Shown: in pieces, positions 8,874 to 17,269 of the stretch
Layout: the number at the start of each line of letters is the position of its first letter
Numbering within the stretch: the first letter of the stretch is position 1
The notes under the pieces: model-generated
The model's input: only the letters and a program-made list of their open reading frames with translations
The model's database searches: none
What the model was told of the DNA's origin: nothing
Assembly: GCF_030068545.1 (NCBI RefSeq)
Contig: NZ_JASJOR010000004.1
Coordinates: forward strand, 1 to 64,000
Origin: Xanthocytophaga flava
GTDB lineage: Bacteria; Bacteroidota; Bacteroidia; Cytophagales; 172606-1
DNA: 64,000 nucleotides
Direction: 5' to 3'
Translations under genes and position numbers: made by a program

Positions 8874-9623
8874 TTATTTTCCCTTAAGAGGGAGTGAGTA
8901 TCCGATAAATGCACTGATGGTTCTGGTTTGTGATTTCAGATTTTCATTCCCATAAAAGGGAGAAGTATCTCTGTAAAAATCACCAAGCCCGTAGCCAAAG
9001 CGTGTTTCCAGAGAGATAGCTCCAATCCCAACAGGTAAGCTTACTCCTGCACCTGCATAGACTCCCAGATCCAAGCGATTTACCTCATCATTACTATAAT
9101 ATATTTCTTCCAAAGAACTTTCCCTATCTTCAAATTTTATTTTTACAGTTTGACTAAACTTTATATTGCCGCTACTTATCTCATATTTTTGTTTTCCATT
9201 AAAAGTATAACCTAAATATGATCCAAAATATCCAAAGAAACGAAGACCATCTTCTTTTCCAAAAGATGCCTTAAATAATACAGGAACTTCTACATAGTTC
9301 AATTGAAAAGTTTTTGAATAAGTACCTGTTCTCTCTCCATCATCATATAGTCCTGTACCTTTAAAACCTTTTTGAGAATATAGCACTTCAGGTTGAAGCG
9401 AAAATATATCAGTCAAACTAATTTCAAATGCTGCTCCTACCGCAAACCCTGAAATAAATTTTACTTTCTCCACCTCAAAATATTGTTCTTTTACTAAAGA
9501 AGACATACTCCATGTAGAAGCAACATAACCTGCTTTAGGTGTAATCCTCATCTGTGCTTGTCCGGTAAAAACCATAACTATCACAACAGTAATTGACAAA
9601 AAAATTCTTTTCATAGTCTTCAA
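8874..9623 (-). CDS. PorT-like outer-membrane beta-barrel protein
   Basis: The 249-residue product has a signal peptide (about 1-23, ending FTGQAQ). The barrel pattern is typical of the Bacteroidota porin family PF13568: RITPKAGYVASTW, LQPEVLYSQKGFKG, LNYVEVPVLFKASF, GVYAGAGVSLPVG, and a terminal FIGYSLPL. No specific function can be assigned; such proteins are small outer-membrane barrels. It is monocistronic, transcribed toward the PP2C pair, with no clear partner. The start is the first of two near-adjacent ATGs (MKTMKR). Confidence 0.85.
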   Translation of the reverse strand: MKTMKRIFLSITVVIVMVFTGQAQMRITPKAGYVASTWSMSSLVKEQYFEVEKVKFISGFAVGAAFEISLTDIFSLQPEVLYSQKGFKGTGLYDDGERTGTYSKTFQLNYVEVPVLFKASFGKEDGLRFFGYFGSYLGYTFNGKQKYEISSGNIKFSQTVKIKFEDRESSLEEIYYSNDEVNRLDLGVYAGAGVSLPVGIGAISLETRFGYGLGDFYRDTSPFYGNENLKSQTRTISAFIGYSLPLKGK

Positions 9624-10296
9624 AATTCAGCTAATTTTAAAAAGTTACCTTTACCAGCTTACCTACTGATCAAATAGTAACAGAAACAAAACAGACAATT
9701 ACAAATTAACCCATCACACAAAATACCCAACTTTATTCACTAAAAACATAAATAAATATACATTCAAAAAATACTCTTTCAAACAAATCTATATAATTAT
9801 TACCTTATATAGGATAAAACAGAGAAACATCAATTGAGAATCTGATATTTAATAAGAAAAAAGGCTGTCACATATAAAAGCTAGACTCAATTCTTTATGT
9901 TTATATATCTCTTTGTCTCCAAATAATTTACTATTAATAGTAGTTACACAAAGCAAAAATCATAGTATATAGACCAATTGTTAGTATAGCAGACAAACTA
10001 TGGGGATAGAAACATATAAACTACTTTCTTTCTAGCCTTAGTATCATTGTATGAAAAGGCAAAATAGCTATTACTCATACAGAAAGATATTTTAATACCA
10101 TATACCAGCAGGATACAATATATTAACAAAACTCAGCATTGATTACTTTCTTTTATTCAGGCAACAATGGTGCATTTAGTACCAACTTTAATCACTGAGA
10201 AATGAAGAGATAATTTTCATTAACCAAATCTGTAAGAGAAATTGTTATTCATCCCTTACTTTATAGAACTCCAGACCAAAATGCATTATAAAACAA
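9624..10296. other. AT-rich intergenic stretch
   Basis: About 670 bp without a convincing open frame, tRNA or strong hairpin. It contains the start region of the minus-strand barrel gene and leads up to the promoter of the Hsp70-like gene. No degraded coding sequence was recognised. Confidence 0.6.
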
Positions 10297-10324
10297 TTTG
10301 TTTACTAAAAAGATACTATTTTTG
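10297..10324 (+). promoter_or_regulatory. Candidate Bacteroidota promoter of the Hsp70-like gene
   Basis: TTTG at 10297-10300 and TATTTTTG at 10317-10324 match the -33 and -7 consensus (TTTG, TAnnTTTG) with 16 bp between them, slightly shorter than usual. The start codon lies 41 bp downstream. Confidence 0.5.
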
Positions 10325-10365
10325 CTCTTCAACTTTGTATAATTTCTGAGTCCAAGAATACACGA

Positions 10366-11823
10366 ATGAATCGCCGACTAGTAATTTATGTAGACACTGA
10401 TTTCTTAATGGCTGGTGTAAAGCCTTTTGATACTTTTATTCCTATTGTAGTTCGGGACATTTTTAGGATACCTCTTTTCTTCTTTGTTGATCCTTCAAGC
10501 AGTAAAATATTCTATGGAGAGCGCTACCGTCAGGAATACGAAGATGGTCAGCCCAACACATACGGCAATTTTCTTCAGAGTATCTTAGATGATAAGCTAC
10601 ACTATCAGGCATTTCAATATATGGTGCCAGTAGTAGAGCTGTTAAAAGTAATCATGGATGATCTTCGTCGTCAGTACCTGAGTATTTTAGGCGAACTAAC
10701 CAGTTCGCTTGACCCGACAGCAACCATACCTGTTTCACTGCTTTTTTCAGATAATGTATCAGTTCCTTCTCAGAAAGTTTTTACTGAGTATCTGCAACGT
10801 ATAGGATATGAGGTTGATCAAACAACTTTTATCCCGGCAGAAGCACTTGCACTAAGCCTATTTGAGAACGGAAAACTGAGCCACCTACTCCAAAAGAAAA
10901 TAGTGATAGTAGAGGCTTTCAACGAAAATCTGAACTATTCCCTGGTACAATGTTATAATGCCTCTGCTGTAGAACGGATAGCTACACATACCTATCCACT
11001 AATGGGTGTAGATAGCCGAATCAATGTAGTAGCCTCCTATGCTGTAAACTATATCAACAACCAAAGACGGCTTTTATCCAGTAAAGAAGAGATAGACAAA
11101 GAGATCAAACGCCATTTCCGAATGGCTAAGGAATGGATCCGACAAATGGATTCCGATGTTCGCCCATTTATTGATGTTAAGTCTAATTTCGCGATAGAAA
11201 AAGCAGCTGAAAACAAAGTTGTTCTGAAAAAAGATGAGATTGAGCAACAGGTCACCTACCATGTACGCAGTCTTGGACAAACATTTGACCAGTTTCTGAC
11301 CAATAACAATCATCGAACAGAAGACATTGATAAAATTATTCTGGTTGGAGAAAGTTTATGTAATAGTCAGGAACTTAAACTGGAATTTGGCCGATTTGGA
11401 GCCCAAAAACTTTTGCTATGCAATGAGACAGACGAAAAAGGAATTTTGAATGGTGTCTTTTTGCGGAAACAATACCAGGAGAAACCACAGACAGCTCCAC
11501 AACCAGTAGAGCAAAATATACCTTCATCTCATGTACCGCCACCATCACTCCAATTTGAAACAGTTGTAGTCACTACACAACTAAGCATAGGACAACAGCT
11601 CGAAATAGGCTGGAATGACCGAATGATCAGAGCTTTGCATCTTGGCAACAGTTTATTCGTGGTAGTAAAACACTACAATTCGCAAATCATTACCGGAGAT
11701 CAATTTAGTATCGACACACTATTATTCGGACAAAAGCCTGTCTTTAGAAATATAATGCGTAGCGGAAAATCTCTGGGAGATTATACTCCTAGTGGTACAT
11801 TAAACGTTCTGAAGAAAGTATGA
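10366..11823 (+). CDS. Divergent Hsp70/actin-fold ATPase-like protein
   Basis: The 485-residue protein resembles the Hsp70 (DnaK) nucleotide-binding domain in order and spacing. PAEALALSLF at 157-166 corresponds to the EPxAAALA helix, IVIVEAF near 179-185 to phosphate loop 2, and IILVGES at 324-330 to the ILVGGS adenosine motif. The first phosphate loop is degenerate: IYVDTDFLMAGV replaces GIDLGTTNS, so ATP hydrolysis may be weak or lost. A Pro/Gln-rich linker at about 370-395 leads to a C-terminal region of about 90 residues that is unlike the DnaK substrate domain. No signal peptide or membrane segment. The gene stands alone between the phosphatases and the kinases. A role as scaffold or signalling partner is inference only. 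Confidence 0.65.
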   Translation: MNRRLVIYVDTDFLMAGVKPFDTFIPIVVRDIFRIPLFFFVDPSSSKIFYGERYRQEYEDGQPNTYGNFLQSILDDKLHYQAFQYMVPVVELLKVIMDDLRRQYLSILGELTSSLDPTATIPVSLLFSDNVSVPSQKVFTEYLQRIGYEVDQTTFIPAEALALSLFENGKLSHLLQKKIVIVEAFNENLNYSLVQCYNASAVERIATHTYPLMGVDSRINVVASYAVNYINNQRRLLSSKEEIDKEIKRHFRMAKEWIRQMDSDVRPFIDVKSNFAIEKAAENKVVLKKDEIEQQVTYHVRSLGQTFDQFLTNNNHRTEDIDKIILVGESLCNSQELKLEFGRFGAQKLLLCNETDEKGILNGVFLRKQYQEKPQTAPQPVEQNIPSSHVPPPSLQFETVVVTTQLSIGQQLEIGWNDRMIRALHLGNSLFVVVKHYNSQIITGDQFSIDTLLFGQKPVFRNIMRSGKSLGDYTPSGTLNVLKKV

Positions 11824-12204
11824 TCTGTTAACAGTGGTATTGAGATACACCAAGCAATAATAAACGATTATTGAGTCAATTCGGAACAAATAATTGAGTA
11901 TAAAAATTTGGCGACACAGCCATACTCTTTTTGAACAGTTTATTGTAAGAATCAACATTTTATATAAAACATTACACAAACTTCTATGGTGTTAAGTCAT
12001 ATGATAAAACTTTTTGTTGTAAAATGAAGTTATAGAGTAATGCAACTCTTAAGCAAATGGTATACTAAAAATGTTTAGTGCTTTAGTATAAATACTAACA
12101 ATAGTTGTCAGATAAATACTCAACAATTTAGTTTTTATACTCTTTTTCCTTTTCAAGTAGAATTATTATTGGGAAAATCTTACAAAAAACTATTATTTAT
12201 TTTA

Positions 12205-12212
12205 TACCTTTG
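12205..12212 (+). promoter_or_regulatory. Candidate -7 element of the GtrA gene
   Basis: TACCTTTG matches TAnnTTTG exactly and lies 28 bp before the ATG at 12241. It falls inside the possible upstream extension from a TTG at 12169, which argues for the ATG as the true start. The rest of the 11824-12240 gap is AT-rich, and I see nothing else in it. Confidence 0.5.
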
Positions 12213-12240
12213 TTTTGCAAAATTGTTAATCACTTACAGC

Positions 12241-12765
12241 ATGAAGCGTATTATCAGACATCCTTTCATTCAGTTTTTCCTTCGATTTCGCTTTATACGA
12301 TTCGGACTTGTAGGTGTATTTAACACAATTCTTGATGGTGCTATTTACTTTTTGTTGCTATCACTATTTGGTACAGGATACAAAGTATTTTTTATAGAAA
12401 CAGATACCTGGGCAAGAGCTATTGCTATGTTTGTAGGGGTTACATCTGCATTCTTTATGAACTCCCGACTGGTATTTAAGGACAATGGATACCATAATGA
12501 CTTTCACGAAGAAATTACCTTTTCAGAAAAACTAGCTGTTGTTGGAAGAAGTTACACCAAGTTTATAGCATCTTATGCGATGGGAATGGGAATGAACCTT
12601 CTTACCTATACGACAATGAAAAGACTGCATATAGATTCATTCCCACCAGAAATGGGACTGGGACTTTTCTCAAAGCTTCCTGCCTTTATCGTAAGTACAG
12701 GAGTTTCTGCAGTATTTAACTACTTCTTCTGTAAACACTTTGTTTTCAAGCCTAAAGCTGTATAA
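12241..12765 (+). CDS. GtrA-family membrane protein
   Basis: The 174-residue protein has four hydrophobic segments. The first is the GtrA signature region FIRFGLVGVFNTILDGAIYFLL, and the third follows VFKDNGYHNDF. GtrA-like proteins are thought to take part in moving lipid-linked sugars across the membrane for polysaccharide or glycan modification. No glycosyltransferase neighbours are present, so the substrate cannot be guessed. I chose the ATG at 12241 over a TTG 72 bp upstream because a consensus promoter element lies between them. A strong terminator follows 20 bp after the stop, so the gene is monocistronic. Confidence 0.82.
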   Translation: MKRIIRHPFIQFFLRFRFIRFGLVGVFNTILDGAIYFLLLSLFGTGYKVFFIETDTWARAIAMFVGVTSAFFMNSRLVFKDNGYHNDFHEEITFSEKLAVVGRSYTKFIASYAMGMGMNLLTYTTMKRLHIDSFPPEMGLGLFSKLPAFIVSTGVSAVFNYFFCKHFVFKPKAV

Positions 12766-12784
12766 GATATTTTCACATATATGA

Positions 12785-12823
12785 AAAGAGCCTTACAGAT
12801 AACCTGTAAGGCTCTTTCTTTTA
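12785..12823 (+). terminator. Rho-independent terminator after GtrA gene
   Basis: Perfect 14-bp stem (AAAGAGCCTTACAG, 12785-12798, with its complement at 12804-12817) and a 5-base loop, followed by CTTTTA. It separates the GtrA gene from the kinase downstream. Confidence 0.85.
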
Positions 12824-12912
12824 TAGCACGACAAGGTGAGAATATCTATTTCATCTTGGTTTTACAGAGATACTATTCTAACTTGTACATTCATTAGGGT
12901 AAAACACATATT

Positions 12913-14766
12913 ATGGCCGGGATCAACGAACATACCAACGACGATTCACCAAAAGAACAATCTCAATTTGTTACCAGTGATAATTCCACTCCACCATCTG
13001 AAACAAACTCAAAATCAGATGATGGTTCAGGTTTTATTATATCTGATAATCCAGTTAACGAATCAGATTCGGGTACATTCACTACACCACCTGCTGATGA
13101 TAATGCCTCAACATTTATAAGTAGTGAGTCTTCTGATAAAGCCTCACAAACAACAGCTCCAAACTCAACAAATGCAAACTGGTCGGGTATACGATTTACT
13201 TCTACATTTACAGATATCATGCCTCTTGCACAACAAGGGGCAATGAGCCTGACACAAAAGGCACGTCTGGATGGCAGATGGGTGGTAGTAAAACGATTAC
13301 TACCTGAACATCGGACCAATCCTACCTATATCGAATTATTCTTTAAGGAGTATTTCAATGGTCGTGATTTACAACATGAGCACATCGTCAATATTTATGG
13401 ACGAGGAGAAGATCAGGAAGGACCATTCTTCTATATGGAGTATGTAGATGGACAACCTTTATCTCATCGTATTCCAGAAGGTGGTATTTCTGACGAACGA
13501 TTTGTACGCAAAGTTGCAACAGAAATGCTCCAGGCATTGAGTTATGCTCATAAAAAGCAGGTATATCATCGTGATCTGAAACCGGACAACATCCTGATTA
13601 CCAATCGGGGTGACAACGTTAAGATTATCGATTTTGGCCTGGCTGCTGCGGACACATTTGATGATATTAAGAATGCTACTTTTATCGGAACTAAAACTTA
13701 TGCAGCTCCCGAACAAACACTTACAGGAAGTAGTGTAGACGGAAGAGCAGACCTGTATGCTTTTGGTATTATACTGCTGGAAATGTTTACAGGAATTCCA
13801 TCCAGAGACAAAATAAGCGTAGTAAAACATAACCTATGGAGAACAATTATTCAGAAATGTACTCAACTGGAACCCGAACAACGGTATCATAATGCAGATG
13901 AAGTACTGGACTTGATAGAAGCAAATACGAGTCAGCTGTTTAAAGCCCCGACTGAAGATAAATTAGTTTCGAAAGAGATTATTGAATCCAATGCACTTCA
14001 AAAAAAAGAAGAGGAACTACGTCGTAAAGAACAAGAGCTGCAGCAGCGAGAACAAAAGATAAAACAACAAAGCAAACCACAACAGGTATCCACTCCTGTA
14101 TATATAAACCCTGTTCCACCCAAACAAACAAATTATGGATGGGTATGGTGGATTGTAGGTCTGGCAGCTCTGGCAGGAGTAAGTTATGCCGCACAGGAAC
14201 AAGAAGACCGTTTTCTAAAAGTCATCCTTTCACTAATTTCCTTTGGTATTATTATACTTCTCTTTGTAGGGGTAATCCGATGGTGGCAACGACTGAATAT
14301 TGGTTGGAAAGTGATTCTGCTAGGAGTGCTGGCAGGTGGGATTTATTTTTACTATAAACAACAACAAAAAGAAAAAGACGCGATAGAAAGCCGACTTACC
14401 AACGAAAGCAACTTAAAGAGTGTTATTGAGGATTATTACCATGATCTGGAACAACACAACTTTACAGCTGTTGAAACATATTTTGCTCCTACTATAGAAA
14501 AGTACTTCAATAGGAATGATGTCAAGGTAGAAGAACTACAACCTATACTGACCAACTTCTGGGAAAAAACACCTGAGGACATGAACGTAATAGACTGGAG
14601 CACATTCAAACATGAAGTAAATACAGATGATGAATATGTCAAAGTGAGTTTCTATATGAATTACCATTTTCGGCGACGCACCTCTTCTACCATGAAGATG
14701 GTAAGAGCTAAAACGGTTATTAAATTCGATAAAGACCTAAAAATATTTTATATAGCAGGTAATTAA
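12913..14766 (+). CDS. Membrane Ser/Thr protein kinase with NTF2-like tail
   Basis: The 617-residue protein begins with about 90 residues of Ser/Thr/Asp-rich low complexity. A Hanks-type kinase domain follows (about 100-345): VVVKRL (Lys127), a helix-C Glu near 146, YHRDLKPDNIL (Asp221), DFG at 240-242 and APEQ at 265-268. The Gly-rich loop is altered (LAQQGAMSLTQKA), though the catalytic residues are complete. A Glu/Gln coiled coil (about 358-388) leads to three hydrophobic segments (408-425, 434-455, 463-480). The last 120 residues (YYHDLEQHNFTAVETYFAP onward) look like an NTF2/SnoaL-type domain, possibly a ligand sensor. An odd number of membrane segments would place that domain outside the cytoplasm. 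A terminator follows. Confidence 0.9.
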   Translation: MAGINEHTNDDSPKEQSQFVTSDNSTPPSETNSKSDDGSGFIISDNPVNESDSGTFTTPPADDNASTFISSESSDKASQTTAPNSTNANWSGIRFTSTFTDIMPLAQQGAMSLTQKARLDGRWVVVKRLLPEHRTNPTYIELFFKEYFNGRDLQHEHIVNIYGRGEDQEGPFFYMEYVDGQPLSHRIPEGGISDERFVRKVATEMLQALSYAHKKQVYHRDLKPDNILITNRGDNVKIIDFGLAAADTFDDIKNATFIGTKTYAAPEQTLTGSSVDGRADLYAFGIILLEMFTGIPSRDKISVVKHNLWRTIIQKCTQLEPEQRYHNADEVLDLIEANTSQLFKAPTEDKLVSKEIIESNALQKKEEELRRKEQELQQREQKIKQQSKPQQVSTPVYINPVPPKQTNYGWVWWIVGLAALAGVSYAAQEQEDRFLKVILSLISFGIIILLFVGVIRWWQRLNIGWKVILLGVLAGGIYFYYKQQQKEKDAIESRLTNESNLKSVIEDYYHDLEQHNFTAVETYFAPTIEKYFNRNDVKVEELQPILTNFWEKTPEDMNVIDWSTFKHEVNTDDEYVKVSFYMNYHFRRRTSSTMKMVRAKTVIKFDKDLKIFYIAGN

Positions 14767-14831
14767 TAGCACATCCTCATTTTGAATAATCATAGGGTTG
14801 TCAATATTTTTTAGATACTGACGTTTATTTT

Positions 14832-14867
14832 AACGAATTTGAAACTTATTTTCAGATTCGTTTTTTA
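14832..14867 (+). terminator. Rho-independent terminator after first kinase
   Basis: Arms AACGAATTTGAAA (14832-14844) and TTTCAGATTCGTT (14850-14862) pair with one mismatch, followed by TTTT. It shows that the second kinase at 15068 is transcribed separately. Nothing else is visible in the 14767-15067 gap. Confidence 0.75.
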
Positions 14868-15067
14868 TTATGAATCAGTTTAAACAAATTAGTAAAGGCT
14901 GCAAAGGCAAATTTTGTGCTGTGCCTTCACTTATTTTTCGGTCCATAGCGTTTGCTATGTTGCGATTGGCTAATAGGTAAATAACTCGGCTCACTACAAA
15001 ATCAACCTTTTCGCTTCTTTATAATTTATTTGCACTGATTCTTTATGAGAAAGTAACTCAACTTAGC

Positions 15068-17233
15068 ATGGCCATTTTAGTAAAAGCACCTGAATTACCT
15101 TTTACAGGAGGAATCGTTACCTGGTGGGAAAAAGAAACAGGACAAGAGGTGCTGTTTGGAGATCTTCTGGTAGAAATCCGGTCAGGTAATACCGATTATC
15201 CAGTGAAAGCTTATTTACCAGGTACATTACTACATATCTTCGCTAAGGCAGGATCAGAAGTTCAACCAGAAGCACCTCTGGCACTTATAGGGGAAAAGAA
15301 CGAAAATATTGCAGAGTGGCTCTCACTAGTGCCCAAAACAGATCAATCCCAAACCCAGCAGCACTCATTTCAATCTGGTTTTACTCAAGTAAATCCAGAG
15401 CCATCTGACACAACCACTCAACAATCCGGGTTTTCTACCTCACCATCCGAACCTGTACCTATTACTTCTATTTCCAAAGATCCTTTTTCAGGGTCAGGCA
15501 GCAGTGGTTCGTCCTTTACAACCAATGAAACGCCACCTCCTCCTGTTGCGCAGTCCTACTCGTCTGTCGAACATCTGACCAGTGAACAGGCACAAAATCA
15601 GAGCTTGTATGGCAGAGGGTTTGATAAGTTTGTCAAAATGCGACCTGTGCCTCAACAGGGTGCTATGGGAGAACTGTTTTTTGCCACACAAGCTATCAGT
15701 GGTCGCGATGTGGTGATTAAGCGACTCAAGCCTGAACGTCGTGCAGATGCCAAAACCCGGGAATACTTTATGCGGGAAATTAACCTGGGAACGGTACTTC
15801 CTTACCATAGAAACATCATTACAATTTTATACTCAGATGAAAATGAATTTGGCCCATACTATGTCATGGAACGAATCAATGGGCATTCATTACAACACCT
15901 GATTGATAGCAACCAACTACTTCCCGAAAGACTGAAAGATATATTTCTGGGCATTCTGGAAGGTATACGGCATATTCATGCTCATTGGATGGTACATCGG
16001 GACCTGAAGCCCATGAATATCCTGATAGATACCCAGATCTGGCTACCTAAGATTATTGATTTTGGCTTTGCCAAACATCCCTCCTATCCGGATATTGATG
16101 TGTTTGATATGGGTACGGTAGGCTATATGGCTCCAGAACAACATGGGGATCAGAAAGATGTAACCATGCTGGCAGATATCTATGCCATAGGTTGTGTGTT
16201 GTATGCCATGCTTAGCCGGGAACAACCTCATACAATAGACCTTTCTAAAATCGCAGACCCAGTCTATGCAGCCATTATTCAAAAATGTACCCAGACAGAT
16301 CCGAAACAACGGTATTCTTCTGTACAGGAAATTATAGATGCAGTAAACAAACGTATCATTCCACAGGAACCTGTTACAGTAAAGAACGCTTCTGTTGAAG
16401 AATCTGTCAGCAGTACACAAAATGCTTCTCTGGAAAGTTTTAAGGTATTTCTTAATGAATGGGCAACAGAAGCATTGCCTACAGGTCAGCGGTTATCCAA
16501 ACTGACACTTAAACTTATTCAGAAACAGGCAGAAGCCGCAGGTATAGATATTGAAAAGCTCGAACCAGAACTCAATGACTTTATTGAACTGTATGAAGAG
16601 ATTAAAGCAAGTGGTGAGTTAACCGCATTCAAAAAACGCAGTTTACTGGTACAAGGATCTCTGGTATATATTTCGGCAGCTACTATTGACCGGATATTTG
16701 AGTTGTCAAATATCCCGGTATCTACCAAATATGCAATAAAGACCAGTGGTACATTTCCTGTGTATACAGCAACTTCTCATTCCCAACAAAAAACAGCATC
16801 CAGTGAATCTGTAACACCCGCACAACCTATCACTCCTCCTGTTACAGTATCACAACAGGAAGAGAAAGGTGTATCCATACCACCACCTGTAGACTCTGGC
16901 TTCTCAACAATTACCAATACTACTCTCTATGCACGAGCAGTGGGACTATTTGAAGCTTTTGAAGCAGATAAGCTAACAACATTCTTACAGGAAGATTCTC
17001 TATATGAGATTCATATCACTACTGCAAATACAGCCACCTTCCGTATTGCAGATAACACAGTGGCTCAGGATGTAGCGTTAAAGAACAAACGTTTCTATCT
17101 GCATCCAGCCTGTGTACTGGCAGAGGTAGAGCCTGTATTAAATCAAAAAATATACACGTTGCAAACAGGTAAACTGGAACGTAGCGGAAACTTCTGGAAG
17201 ATTATAGAGAAAGCCAAAATCCGGATAGGATAG
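15068..17233 (+). CDS. Ser/Thr kinase with N-terminal lipoyl-like domain
   Basis: Residues 1-78 of this 721-residue protein form a biotinyl/lipoyl-type domain: VKAPELPFTGGIVTWW at the start and YLPGTLLHIFAKAGSEVQPEAPLALIGE-like strands at 49-76. The modified Lys is missing because IRSGNTDYPV replaces the usual ETDKA turn. A Ser/Thr/Pro-rich linker (about 90-170) follows. The kinase domain (about 188-455) has VVIKRL (Lys218), Glu237, VHRDLKPMNIL (Asp312), DFG at 331-333 and YMAPEQ. The region after 455 has a helical segment (about 460-560) and a C-terminal beta-rich domain I do not recognise. The protein is soluble. DUF1800 and DUF1501 genes follow at 36 and 23 bp, suggesting one operon. Confidence 0.88.
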   Translation: MAILVKAPELPFTGGIVTWWEKETGQEVLFGDLLVEIRSGNTDYPVKAYLPGTLLHIFAKAGSEVQPEAPLALIGEKNENIAEWLSLVPKTDQSQTQQHSFQSGFTQVNPEPSDTTTQQSGFSTSPSEPVPITSISKDPFSGSGSSGSSFTTNETPPPPVAQSYSSVEHLTSEQAQNQSLYGRGFDKFVKMRPVPQQGAMGELFFATQAISGRDVVIKRLKPERRADAKTREYFMREINLGTVLPYHRNIITILYSDENEFGPYYVMERINGHSLQHLIDSNQLLPERLKDIFLGILEGIRHIHAHWMVHRDLKPMNILIDTQIWLPKIIDFGFAKHPSYPDIDVFDMGTVGYMAPEQHGDQKDVTMLADIYAIGCVLYAMLSREQPHTIDLSKIADPVYAAIIQKCTQTDPKQRYSSVQEIIDAVNKRIIPQEPVTVKNASVEESVSSTQNASLESFKVFLNEWATEALPTGQRLSKLTLKLIQKQAEAAGIDIEKLEPELNDFIELYEEIKASGELTAFKKRSLLVQGSLVYISAATIDRIFELSNIPVSTKYAIKTSGTFPVYTATSHSQQKTASSESVTPAQPITPPVTVSQQEEKGVSIPPPVDSGFSTITNTTLYARAVGLFEAFEADKLTTFLQEDSLYEIHITTANTATFRIADNTVAQDVALKNKRFYLHPACVLAEVEPVLNQKIYTLQTGKLERSGNFWKIIEKAKIRIG

Positions 17234-17269
17234 CCAGGTCTTATATGCAACCCTAACATATGTTTCTCC

